NCBI GenBank assembly: GCA_963811225.1
Contig: CAWEQO010000002.1
Coordinates: forward strand, 620,001 to 684,000
Direction: 5' to 3'
From: CAWEQO01 sp963811225
GTDB taxonomy: Bacteria > Chloroflexota > Anaerolineae > Anaerolineales > Anaerolineaceae
DNA: 64,000 nt
Part shown: in pieces, positions 7,078-15,707 of the stretch
How the letters are laid out: each line of letters starts with the position of its first letter
How positions within the stretch are numbered: position 1 is the first letter of the stretch
Made by a program: the position numbers and the translations under genes
The notes under the pieces: generated by a model
Databases searched by the model: none
Seen by the model: the letters and a program-made list of their open reading frames with translations, nothing else
Told to the model about the DNA's origin: nothing

Positions 7078-9471
7078 ATGAGCATGCAAATGAAACGTTA
7101 CCTCCTATTCATACCTTTGCTTTTGCTAGCGTTGGCAGCCGCTTCATGTGGTTTGAATGTTTCACCCGGCGGCCCGACGCAAATTTATATAACGCCAACC
7201 AGTTACAGCTTGTTTTCTGGGGGAGATGAGACCATCCCATCCCCGCTGAGTTCCTTTCAAGCGACGGCGATCCCCACAGTCTCGGGGTTCTTCGATCCTG
7301 AAAATGCGACGGTGAAACAACCAACGCAGCCTGCCCCGACACAGAATACTTCACCTTATGAGATCCCCTCTCAAAGTATTTCTGTCACGGATACGCGTGT
7401 CGTGTCCATTTTTGATAATGATCTGAACCCAAACTGGCAGGTGCTGAGCAGCGACCGAAGCGAGTTCGACCTGGAAAATGAAGAGAACGTTTATGCAGGC
7501 TTGAAATCGATCAAGGTCACGCCGCATGCTGGGTTCGGCACCGTATATTTCTCGGTCCGGTCCGACACCAGCGAGACATATGCTCGCGATCGTGTATTGG
7601 GCCTTGAATTTAAGATCAATGGCGGCAAGAACCCCATTCAACCGGGTGATCTCGGCATCACGATCCTGGGCAGCAATGAATACAATTATTTTGTCTCGGG
7701 CGACAACTCGGTTAAAGGCACCCTCGACCCAATATTTTCTGAAACGCGTTTGTACGATCTGGGAGTCAACCAAACCATTCCCCCCAACACTTGGGTCGTT
7801 GTAACCGTCTGGCTCAACAATCTCACTTACGATCCGGCCTACAAGAACGTGACCGCCTTTTACATCAAGAACGATGAAAATTTCCTGGTTCCTTATTACC
7901 TGGATGACGTTCACTTGATTATGGTCTCCAATCAAGTCGCTCAATCGACGCCCGATCCGAGCACGGACACGCCCGGTACCGCTGTTTTGCCCAATTCCAA
8001 TCTGGTGAATGAGGTGGTGCAGGTTGACGTCGACCCGCAGAAAAACGTCCACCCCATTAGCCCAATGGTCTATGGCGTTTCCACGCTCTCCAGGGATACG
8101 CTCGTCGATCTGAAACCCGGGCTCAACAACTGGGGCGGTAATATCAGCACACGATTCAATTGGGAGCTTGGAAATGCTTCCAATACGGGGAGCGAAGGCC
8201 GTTATAAGAACACGGATTTGGGGCTTCCGGCCAACACAAGCGTCGATCAAGTGCTGGCATACTCGCGATATTTCAACGCCGGCACCCGCGTCACCTTACC
8301 CACCTTAGGCTGGGTGGCGAAAAATTCGAACCCCAATACTTGCTCTTTCCCGCTGCCCGATGGCAGCTGTGGAGATGGCGATCATTCCACTTGCATCGAT
8401 CCAAAAGAGGTTGCAGACCCCCGTCTCGCCAACATCGACAGCAGAGTGGATTCGGTCGTCCAATGGGTAAAGCGCCTGACATTGAATTCTAACGTCACAA
8501 TTTTCGCAATGGATAACGAGCCGGATCAATGGGGCATTACCCATTATGATGTCCATCCGAAATGCACGACCTATCAAGAGATGCTGCAAAAATATCTCGA
8601 GTATGCTGTCCCGGTCAGAGAAGCCGCGCCGAATGCCTTGCTGGCCGGCCCTGTCGTCAGCGGTTGGGATCATTATTGGAACTCTCCGGCCGGCAAGACG
8701 GATAAACAAGCAAATGGGAATCAAGACTTCATCCCCTGGTTCCTCGATCAGTTGAAGCAGCACGATACCGAAACCGGCATTCCCTCGATTGACGTGCTGG
8801 ACGTGCACTACTTCCCCGAGGGGTTGAACAACCAAAATATCGACGTTGAAACCGCTACCCGCCGTAATCAGGCTCCGCGGGCCCTTTGGGATGAGAGCTA
8901 TATCGATCAGGCCTCTTCGATCGCCGACCCGGTCAACCTCATTCCACGCTTGCGCTATGTGATCGGAGAGAATTATCCCGGCCTGCGCTTGGGAATTAGC
9001 GCCTGGAATTTCGGGGCAGACCAAAACATCAACGGCGCGATTGCCATTGCGGATGCGTTGGGTATTTTTGGCCGCGACGATCTCTTCTACGCCAGCTATT
9101 CTTCGGCCCCAGACAGGAGCAGCCCGGGAGCGTTTGCTTTCAAGATGTACACGAACTACGACGCATCCGGCTCCAAATTCGGCGGTACATCGGTGATGGC
9201 GACCAGCGATAAACCAGACCTGGCTACCGTTTACGCATCGGTTGATCCGGTTACCCAGCAGATTCACTTGATGGTGATCAACAAGCATCCGAGCAGCACC
9301 GTTCAAGTCAAGTTTAACATCGCCAACCTCGCAGCTCCTCGTAGGACGCTTTTGTACCGGTATTCTCGCGAAACGGTGGATAAGATTATCACCGTGAATA
9401 CCACCTGGCCGGAAGACGGCGTCATCGAAATTCCGCCTTACTCGATCAATCATTTCATCCTTACCCCGTAA
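7078..9471 (+). CDS. GH44-like lipoprotein (probable non-classical or inactive glycosidase)
   Basis: 797 residues. The N-terminus is a lipoprotein signal: YLLFIPLLLLALAAASC, with the lipidated Cys at residue 24, followed by a Pro/Thr/Ser-rich linker to about residue 100. Residues ~100-290 look like a carbohydrate-binding beta-sandwich. The catalytic part (about 320-797) resembles glycoside hydrolase family 44. MDNEPDQWGITHYDVHP contains the acid/base Glu (E481), and NINGAIAIADALGIFGRDDL is the conserved late helix. The expected nucleophile motif TEYNWG reads SAWNFG here (Ala642), so ordinary retaining hydrolysis seems unlikely. As an outer-surface protein within a glycan locus it may bind or remodel the polymer. 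Confidence 0.72.
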   Translation: MSMQMKRYLLFIPLLLLALAAASCGLNVSPGGPTQIYITPTSYSLFSGGDETIPSPLSSFQATAIPTVSGFFDPENATVKQPTQPAPTQNTSPYEIPSQSISVTDTRVVSIFDNDLNPNWQVLSSDRSEFDLENEENVYAGLKSIKVTPHAGFGTVYFSVRSDTSETYARDRVLGLEFKINGGKNPIQPGDLGITILGSNEYNYFVSGDNSVKGTLDPIFSETRLYDLGVNQTIPPNTWVVVTVWLNNLTYDPAYKNVTAFYIKNDENFLVPYYLDDVHLIMVSNQVAQSTPDPSTDTPGTAVLPNSNLVNEVVQVDVDPQKNVHPISPMVYGVSTLSRDTLVDLKPGLNNWGGNISTRFNWELGNASNTGSEGRYKNTDLGLPANTSVDQVLAYSRYFNAGTRVTLPTLGWVAKNSNPNTCSFPLPDGSCGDGDHSTCIDPKEVADPRLANIDSRVDSVVQWVKRLTLNSNVTIFAMDNEPDQWGITHYDVHPKCTTYQEMLQKYLEYAVPVREAAPNALLAGPVVSGWDHYWNSPAGKTDKQANGNQDFIPWFLDQLKQHDTETGIPSIDVLDVHYFPEGLNNQNIDVETATRRNQAPRALWDESYIDQASSIADPVNLIPRLRYVIGENYPGLRLGISAWNFGADQNINGAIAIADALGIFGRDDLFYASYSSAPDRSSPGAFAFKMYTNYDASGSKFGGTSVMATSDKPDLATVYASVDPVTQQIHLMVINKHPSSTVQVKFNIANLAAPRRTLLYRYSRETVDKIITVNTTWPEDGVIEIPPYSINHFILTP

Positions 9472-9477
9472 GCCGCT

Positions 9478-10650
9478 GTGACCGTGCCGGCGCATCCAAG
9501 AGACCTATTGCAGCCTTCTTCTGTACACGCAAACTCGACCCCCCACCAGCTTGGCTTCGTAATGGAGCAAGAGTTAGGGCATAAAACCCATTACCAAAAC
9601 CTCCGCGCAATTTTCCAGCGAATGCCGGATTTTAAAAGCCACTGGATCTTGCCGGAAATGCGCACGTCGGGAATGGTGGGGAGGCTGCCGCTGGTTCGAA
9701 GCAACTGGACTTTGCAGGCAAGCCTGCAGACTCGTCAGGGATTGTCGCGCTTGACGAAAGAAGTTCGGCCGGAACTCCTCTTCTTTCATACCCAGGTCAC
9801 TGCAGTTCTTGCCAGGGATTATTTGCGGCGTTACCCAAGCATCGTCTCGCTCGACGCGACCCCCTTGCAGTATGATGCTCTGGGGGAGGCGTATGACCAT
9901 CGCTCGGGGCCGGGCTGGCTCGAGGATTACAAGCTGCAGTTGTACCGTTCTTGCTTTGATGCAGCCAGTCACCTGGTCACCTGGTCACAGTGGGCAAAAG
10001 ACGGATTGACCGCCGGTTACGGTGTGCCTCCTGAGAAGATAACGGTCATTCCACCGGGCGTCGACCTTCAACAGTGGTCTCGGCCCAGCCGGCACACACA
10101 GGAGCGGCATGCCGTAAAAATCCTTTTCGTGGGCGGCAACCTGGAACGGAAGGGTGGTTACGAATTACTGGAAGCATTCCGGCACGTTCGAGAACAGCTT
10201 GGGCCAGAAGACCCGCAACTCGAGCTGCATATGGTTACGAAAGATACCGTCCCCGATCAGCCGGATGTGTTTCCGCATTATGGATTGAAGCCGAATACCT
10301 CCGAGTTGAAAGAACTGTACTTTAGCTCGGATATCTTCTGCCTTCCTACGCATGGCGATTGTCTGCCAATGGCGCTCGCTGAGGCCGGGGCAGCCGGCAT
10401 GCCTGTTGTCTCCACCCGCGTTGCAGCGATCCCAGAGCTTGTGGTGGACCGTGAGAATGGATATCTGATCCAACCGGGCGATACAAACGGCCTGGTGAAA
10501 GTGCTCGAACGATTGGCAAAGGACCCGTCGCTTCGAGCGGCGATGGGAGCCCGCTCTTGCGAAATTGTATCCGCAGATCACAACGTCGAACGGAATGCCG
10601 CCCAACTTTCCGAACTTTTTAAAACGATTTTGTACGAATCAAAGCGATAG
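9478..10650 (+). CDS. Glycosyltransferase family 4 (GT-B)
   Basis: 390 residues, starting with GTG at 9478 six bases after the upstream stop. The C-terminal GT-B domain (about 190-390) shows KILFVGGNLERKGGYELLEAF, SSDIFCLPTHGDCLPMALAEAGAAG and ELVVDRENGYLI. That is the GT4 nucleotide-sugar binding region; the usual EX7E motif appears as DCLPMALAE, so its first Glu is Asp. The N-terminal domain binds the acceptor. It likely adds one sugar to the lipid-linked repeat unit on the cytoplasmic face. It is followed directly by a second GT4 gene, suggesting consecutive transfer steps. Donor and linkage are not deducible. Confidence 0.85.
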   Translation: MTVPAHPRDLLQPSSVHANSTPHQLGFVMEQELGHKTHYQNLRAIFQRMPDFKSHWILPEMRTSGMVGRLPLVRSNWTLQASLQTRQGLSRLTKEVRPELLFFHTQVTAVLARDYLRRYPSIVSLDATPLQYDALGEAYDHRSGPGWLEDYKLQLYRSCFDAASHLVTWSQWAKDGLTAGYGVPPEKITVIPPGVDLQQWSRPSRHTQERHAVKILFVGGNLERKGGYELLEAFRHVREQLGPEDPQLELHMVTKDTVPDQPDVFPHYGLKPNTSELKELYFSSDIFCLPTHGDCLPMALAEAGAAGMPVVSTRVAAIPELVVDRENGYLIQPGDTNGLVKVLERLAKDPSLRAAMGARSCEIVSADHNVERNAAQLSELFKTILYESKR

Positions 10651-10660
10651 AGAGATATCC

Positions 10661-11788
10661 GTGAACCCAGTTTTATTAACCGTTTCTGGAACCATACCGA
10701 ACGATATCGAGGAAAAAATTAGGACGGGGGAAAGACCCGAGGCCGACTATATTGCGATGTCGAAGGCCTTTCAAGCGGATTTGATCGATTATCCCGCGGC
10801 GCGGCGTATCGCCGGTTGGTTTGGGCGCTTGCTCGAGTTCCTGTGGGGGCCGGAGCTGGTGTTGGCCTGGGCTTGTTTTCTCATGCGCAAACAATATCGC
10901 TTGATCTTCACCGACGGCGAGCAGATTGGGATTCCATTCGCATTCTTCAGCAAGTTCTTGGGCGGCTCTCACAGCCCAAAACACTTTATGATCGTCCATA
11001 TTCTTTCTGTGCGGAAGAAACAAGTCTTCTTCAGCCTTGGCCGGGTGCAGACACACATTGATCGTTTCTTTGTGTACTCCAGCTTTCAAAAACGGTTCAT
11101 TCAAGAACACTGGCATATCCCCGGTGCACGTGTCACGCACACTCCGTTTATGGTCGATCACTATTTCTTTTCTGCCGGGCGGGCTAACCCGGTTGAAACC
11201 CTCCATTTATCCCTGGGCGATAAGCCGTTGATTTGTTCCGTCGGCCTTGAATATCGCGATTATCCCACTTTGATTGAAGCAGTGAAGGACCTGGACATTC
11301 AAGTGGTCATCGCCGCCGGGAGCCCCTGGTCAAAGCGCAAAGATTCGACCCACGGTCAGCGTCTCCCCGACCATATCCTCGTAAAGCGCTTTACCCAATA
11401 TGAGCTGCGCGATTTGTATGCCGCTTGCCGCTTTATGGTCATGCCATTGTATAACGTCGAGTTCCAGGCTGGGGTGACGGCGATTTTGGAAGCGATGGCG
11501 ATGGGGAAGCCGGTGATCTGTTCACGCACTCCCGGGCAAACTGACGTGATCGTGGATGGACAGAATGGGATTTATGTACCGCCTGGAGATGCACTCGCTT
11601 TGCGCCAGGCAATCCAAGAGATGCTGGATAAGCCCGAAGCGACCCGGCAGATTGGCGAGGCAGGCCGCAAGCTGATTGCCGAAAGGATGAACCTGGAGAA
11701 ATACACCCAGTTCTTGAATCAGTTCATTCAGATGGAGATTCAGACAAGCAGCCCTTCAACCCTAAACGGGAGCGTATTGGATGGCTGA
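10661..11788 (+). CDS. Glycosyltransferase family 4 (GT-B)
   Basis: The start is taken at GTG 10661, ten bases after the previous stop and preceded by AGAGAGA. The frame is open upstream, but that part overlaps the previous GT gene and is unlike a GT. This gives 375 residues. The C-terminal half contains SVGLEYRDYPTLIEAV, YELRDLYAACRFMVMPL and EFQAGVTAILEAMAMGKPV (EX7E-type), then TDVIVDGQNGIYVPPGD, a clear GT4 donor-binding domain. Its last 8 bases overlap the next gene (ATG at 11781), indicating translational coupling. It probably adds a sugar to the growing repeat unit. Confidence 0.83.
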   Translation: MNPVLLTVSGTIPNDIEEKIRTGERPEADYIAMSKAFQADLIDYPAARRIAGWFGRLLEFLWGPELVLAWACFLMRKQYRLIFTDGEQIGIPFAFFSKFLGGSHSPKHFMIVHILSVRKKQVFFSLGRVQTHIDRFFVYSSFQKRFIQEHWHIPGARVTHTPFMVDHYFFSAGRANPVETLHLSLGDKPLICSVGLEYRDYPTLIEAVKDLDIQVVIAAGSPWSKRKDSTHGQRLPDHILVKRFTQYELRDLYAACRFMVMPLYNVEFQAGVTAILEAMAMGKPVICSRTPGQTDVIVDGQNGIYVPPGDALALRQAIQEMLDKPEATRQIGEAGRKLIAERMNLEKYTQFLNQFIQMEIQTSSPSTLNGSVLDG

Positions 11789-12704
11789 AAAGAGACCCAA
11801 AGTGAGCATCGGACTGCCGGTCTATAACGGCGGGGAATTTTTGGAGGAGGTCCTCAATTCCATCCTTGCTCAGACCTGGACGGATTTTGAGCTCATCATC
11901 TCCGACAATGCCTCCACGGATCACACCCCCACCATTTGCGCGAAGTACGCGGCCATGGACGCCCGTATCCGCTGCTACCGCAATTCAACCAACATCGGCG
12001 GCGGGCCGAACGAAAACCGGGTGGTCGAGCTTTCCCGCGGCGAATACTTCTGCTGGATTGGCCACGATGACCGTTACGCGCCGGACTACATCGGCAGTTG
12101 CGTGGAAGTGCTCGACAGCCATCCCGAAATCGTCCACTGTTATACCGTTTTTGTCACGATGGATGAAAACGGCCGGCAGACCGGGACCATCACTCGCAAC
12201 CATGCGACTTCAAAGCATCCATTTCAGCGCTTTATTCGGATTGCTTGTGCCCGCGACTTTTTAGAGGAATCCTATGGGCTAACCCGAGCAGACGCATTGA
12301 AATGGTCGCTTCTGGTTCAGCCTTACACCGCTTCCGACCGGACCTTGCTGGCAGAAATCAGCCTGCACGGCCAGTTCTATCAGGTGCCGCGCCCACTGTT
12401 CTTCAAGCGGTTCCATTCCGGCAACGTCTACTCGGATTGGCGGGCCCGCATGGCCTGGTATAACCCGAACCTGGGCGGCAAGATCGTTTTCCCTTTTTGG
12501 ATCCAGTTCTTCGATTATTTTGAACGGATCAGGCGGACGCCGCTCTCGTGGAAAGACAAGTGGCTGTGCCGTTTTGCCATGAGCCGCTGGATGCTGCTGT
12601 TCGGTAAGAATTTGCTAAAAGATCTTTTGTATGGCGCTAATATGTGGCTTCACTCTGAGGAGTGGCGGCGGCGCAAGTATGAAAGCGCGAAGAATTGGGA
12701 TTAG
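11781..12704 (+). CDS. Glycosyltransferase family 2 (GT-A)
   Basis: 307 residues. The N-terminal GT-A core is clear: KVSIGLPVYNGGEFLEE, FELIISDNASTDHTP and NIGGGPNENRVVELSRG, with the metal-binding acidic motif as WIGHDDRYAPDY. An aromatic and basic C-terminal segment (about 210-290: FPFWIQFFDYFERIRR) may touch the membrane. Translation is coupled to the upstream GT4 gene by an 8-base overlap. It likely transfers a sugar to an undecaprenyl-linked acceptor; the specificity is unknown. Confidence 0.83.
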   Translation: MAEKRPKVSIGLPVYNGGEFLEEVLNSILAQTWTDFELIISDNASTDHTPTICAKYAAMDARIRCYRNSTNIGGGPNENRVVELSRGEYFCWIGHDDRYAPDYIGSCVEVLDSHPEIVHCYTVFVTMDENGRQTGTITRNHATSKHPFQRFIRIACARDFLEESYGLTRADALKWSLLVQPYTASDRTLLAEISLHGQFYQVPRPLFFKRFHSGNVYSDWRARMAWYNPNLGGKIVFPFWIQFFDYFERIRRTPLSWKDKWLCRFAMSRWMLLFGKNLLKDLLYGANMWLHSEEWRRRKYESAKNWD

Positions 12705-12711
12705 AGGTTTA

Positions 12712-14031
12712 ATGACGGAAAAGAAAACACCGCAGAAAATCGGCATCCTGGGGCCTTTTGGGTTTGGCAACATGGGTGACGCCGCCATCCAGTTTGCGAT
12801 GATCCAGCATTTACAGGCCCGTTACCCGGATACTGAAATTTATGGGTATTCCCTGAACCCGGTGGACACGGAAGAAAGACACGGGATTAAGACCTTTCCG
12901 GTGACCCGCCGGCCGGAGAAAGAATTTACCAAAAGCGAAATCGCATGGAAGGCGAAGACCCTTCCCGGAAGAATCGCCGGATGGTTCCAGTACAATTCGA
13001 ACCCTCTGGTCCGCAAGCTCGAGCGTGTGGTTGTGCGCGTCCCGGCCGAGTTTATCCTGGCGTATCAGGCCTTCAAGAATATCAAAGGGCTGGATGTTTT
13101 GATCTTCTCTGGCGGCGGTCAGTTGGACGATCTCTGGGGCGGGCCCTGGAAGCACCCCTACGTGATGGCTAAGTTCACGCTGCTCGCCCGGCTGCGCGGC
13201 ATCAAGATCGCTTTTGTCAGTGTTGGGGTTGAACGAGTCGAGACGTTCTTCGGCAAGGTTTTTGTCAAAGCTTCATTGGGGCGGGCCGCTTACGTGTCCT
13301 ACCGCGATCGCTGGTCCATGGATTACCTGCAGCAGAATCAGATCGACCCGCATCCCGAGCAGCACTGGGTCTATCCCGACCTGGCGCACAGCCTGGACAT
13401 TGAACGTTTGAACCCGTCAGGCGCTGCCGCGAAAAGCGATTTATCAGGAGCGCCGGTTGTAGGCATCAATCCCATCTCCTATTACGATCCGCGTTACTGG
13501 CCTTACAAGGATCCTGAAGTCTATCAAGCGTATCTGGGCAAAATGGCGGTCCTGGTCGGCTGGCTGTTGGAGCACAACTATCGCATAAAGTTTATCCGCA
13601 GCGACATCCACCCCGACCAGACAGCCGCCGGTGATTTAATGAACGTCATCCATTCGCGAGGCGTCCAGTACGATCCCGCACAGGTGATCGAGCCGAATAT
13701 TCAAACGCTCGACGAGCTGGTCAAAGAACTGGCCGGCATTGATTACTTGATTGCCTCACGGCTGCACAGTATTTTATTGGCACAGCAGGTTGGAAAACCG
13801 GCCGTGGCGCTTTCGTACCAATCGAAGATCGATAAGCTCATGGAAGATACCGGACAAAGCGCCTACTGTTTTTCGGTCGGCGAATTCGACCCCGAGCAAG
13901 CTAAGCAAGCGTTCTTAAAGATGGAAGCAAACTGCGAGCAGATCAAAGCGCAGCTTACAAGCAGGACACTGGAATACCGGACGGCGCTGGATGAGCAGTA
14001 CGACCGGTTGTTTGAGATGATTGAGGGGTAA
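12712..14031 (+). CDS. Polysaccharide pyruvyl transferase family protein
   Basis: The start is set at ATG 12712, eight bases after the GT2 stop, giving 439 residues. The family signature begins at once: KIGILGPFGFGNMGDAAIQ, an N-terminal glycine-rich loop with conserved GD. Then come SGGGQLDDLWG around residue 125 and the late ASRLHSILLAQQVGKPAVAL with YQSKIDKLMEDTG. These match the PS_pyruv_trans (CsaB/WcaK) family, which moves pyruvate from phosphoenolpyruvate onto a sugar as a ketal, or in some members acts on other acceptors. It would give the glycan an acidic pyruvylated residue. Its stop (TAA at 14029) is followed directly by the ATG of the next gene. Confidence 0.83.
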   Translation: MTEKKTPQKIGILGPFGFGNMGDAAIQFAMIQHLQARYPDTEIYGYSLNPVDTEERHGIKTFPVTRRPEKEFTKSEIAWKAKTLPGRIAGWFQYNSNPLVRKLERVVVRVPAEFILAYQAFKNIKGLDVLIFSGGGQLDDLWGGPWKHPYVMAKFTLLARLRGIKIAFVSVGVERVETFFGKVFVKASLGRAAYVSYRDRWSMDYLQQNQIDPHPEQHWVYPDLAHSLDIERLNPSGAAAKSDLSGAPVVGINPISYYDPRYWPYKDPEVYQAYLGKMAVLVGWLLEHNYRIKFIRSDIHPDQTAAGDLMNVIHSRGVQYDPAQVIEPNIQTLDELVKELAGIDYLIASRLHSILLAQQVGKPAVALSYQSKIDKLMEDTGQSAYCFSVGEFDPEQAKQAFLKMEANCEQIKAQLTSRTLEYRTALDEQYDRLFEMIEG

Positions 14032-15678
14032 ATGAAAAAATTGATTTATGGGTTGCTGGGTGTAATGATCCTGTTGGCGCTGTTCGCTTTCGGTTTCCGT
14101 GGCAACATCAGGAATATCCTCTATAAAGCGCAGAACGGTGCAGGGAAGATTTCGAGCGAAGCGGAGCGGGCGATCAAGTTTTCAAAAACTTCTGGGACCC
14201 CGATCCAGGGAAGCGCCCAACAGACTCCGAGAACCAGCAGGGAAGAAACGCCGCAACCTTTGGACGCCCTTTTGCCGTTGACAACCGTCAAGCCGGCCAG
14301 ACCGGGGCCTGTTTGCAGCGGCGAGCCAATTACGGCTCCACTTTATGTGGACCCCCAAAATCCACGCTACTTTACCGACGGGAGTGGGAAGGCGGTCTAT
14401 CTGACCGGTTCTCATACCTGGGCAAGTCTTCAAGACAACGGCCGGGGTTACCCGCCACCTGTTTTCGATTATCCGGCTTACCTGAGCTTCTTGAGCCAGT
14501 ACAACCACAACTTTTTCCGCCTTTGGACCTGGGAGCAGACGCGTTGGACGTTGGAGACGACCGACGATAAATACTGGTTTTTCCCAACGACCCCCTACGC
14601 TCGCAGAGGGCCTGGAAGCGCCCTCGACGGCAAGCTCAAATTTGATTTGACGAAATTCGATCAGGCCTACTTCGACCGGATGCGAGAGCGGGTGATCCAG
14701 GCGCGTGACTGTGGGATTTACGTCTCGGTGATGCTTTTCGATGGCTGGTCGGTTGCCAGTGATAAAGGCGGCTACTACCATTTCAACAACCCTTGGAAGG
14801 GGCACCCGTTCAACGGAAAGAACAACGTCAACGGCGTCAACGGCGATCCAAACAGGCGGGGAGACGGATTGAACACGCAAGACCTGTCGGTCCCTGCCGT
14901 CACCGCCATCCAGGAAGCGTACGTCAAGAAGGTGATCGACACGCTGAACGATCTGGATAATGTTCTGTATGAAATTGACAATGAAGGGGATGGGAGTTCT
15001 GTCGATTGGCAGTACCATATGATCCAGGTCATCAAGGAGTACGAAGCCGGCAAGCCGAAGCAGCACCCAATTGGCATGACCGCGGCCTACCCGGGCGGTT
15101 GGAATCCGGATTTGTTCGACAGCCAGGCCGATTGGATCTCGCCCAACAACGACAGCGACTACTTGTCGGACCCTCCCCTTGCGGACGGCGCCAAGGTGAT
15201 CTTGAACGATACCGATCATTTGTGCGGCGTTTGCGGTGACCGCTCGTTTGTGTGGAAAAGCTTTACCCGGGGCTTGAACCCGATTTTCATGGATGGCTAC
15301 GACGGCGCCGGTTACGGGACGGGTGCAGAGGGATTTGACCCCAACGATCCGAATTGGAAAAATGTGCGTGAGAACATGGGCTATGCGCGCGACTATGCCA
15401 ATCGGATGGATCTGCAAGCCATGCGGCCGAGCAGCAACCTGTGTTCGACCGGATACTGCCTGTACAGTCTGGCGCAAGGCAAGGCGGAATTCCTGGTGTA
15501 TTCGCCCAAAGCAGGCAATGTGACCGTGGATTTATCTGGGGCGCAGGCGGCGCTGCATTTTGAGTGGCTGAATTTAGATACCGGCGAAAAGTCGACCGGC
15601 GGACAGGTTACAGGTGGGGCGAACCGCACGTTCGCACCGCCCTATTCGAGTGACGGCGTCCTCTACATTTACCAGTAG
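14032..15678 (+). CDS. Membrane-anchored DUF4038/apiosidase-like glycoside hydrolase (copy 2)
   Basis: 548 residues, a close paralogue of the protein at 1173-2738 over nearly the whole length. Shared blocks include VYLTGSHTWASLQDNGRGYP, FFRLWTWEQTRW, YEIDNEGDGSSVDWQYHMIQ and NPIFMDGYDG, with the same C-terminal beta domain. It differs at the N-terminus: a classical membrane anchor at residues 5-22 (IYGLLGVMILLALFAFGF) and a longer Ser/Thr/Pro linker to about residue 100. Both copies keep the Glu of the IDNEG motif. It starts directly after the stop of the pyruvyltransferase gene. An extracellular role on the locus's own glycan is inferred. Confidence 0.75.
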   Translation: MKKLIYGLLGVMILLALFAFGFRGNIRNILYKAQNGAGKISSEAERAIKFSKTSGTPIQGSAQQTPRTSREETPQPLDALLPLTTVKPARPGPVCSGEPITAPLYVDPQNPRYFTDGSGKAVYLTGSHTWASLQDNGRGYPPPVFDYPAYLSFLSQYNHNFFRLWTWEQTRWTLETTDDKYWFFPTTPYARRGPGSALDGKLKFDLTKFDQAYFDRMRERVIQARDCGIYVSVMLFDGWSVASDKGGYYHFNNPWKGHPFNGKNNVNGVNGDPNRRGDGLNTQDLSVPAVTAIQEAYVKKVIDTLNDLDNVLYEIDNEGDGSSVDWQYHMIQVIKEYEAGKPKQHPIGMTAAYPGGWNPDLFDSQADWISPNNDSDYLSDPPLADGAKVILNDTDHLCGVCGDRSFVWKSFTRGLNPIFMDGYDGAGYGTGAEGFDPNDPNWKNVRENMGYARDYANRMDLQAMRPSSNLCSTGYCLYSLAQGKAEFLVYSPKAGNVTVDLSGAQAALHFEWLNLDTGEKSTGGQVTGGANRTFAPPYSSDGVLYIYQ

Positions 15679-15707
15679 TTTTATTAGGAAGAAATGGATG
15701 TGACACG

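Noticed and set aside
8305..9495. Minus-strand frame of about 400 codons opposite the GH44-like gene
   Set aside because: No ribosome site, no motif, fully inside a gene with a strong plus-strand identification.
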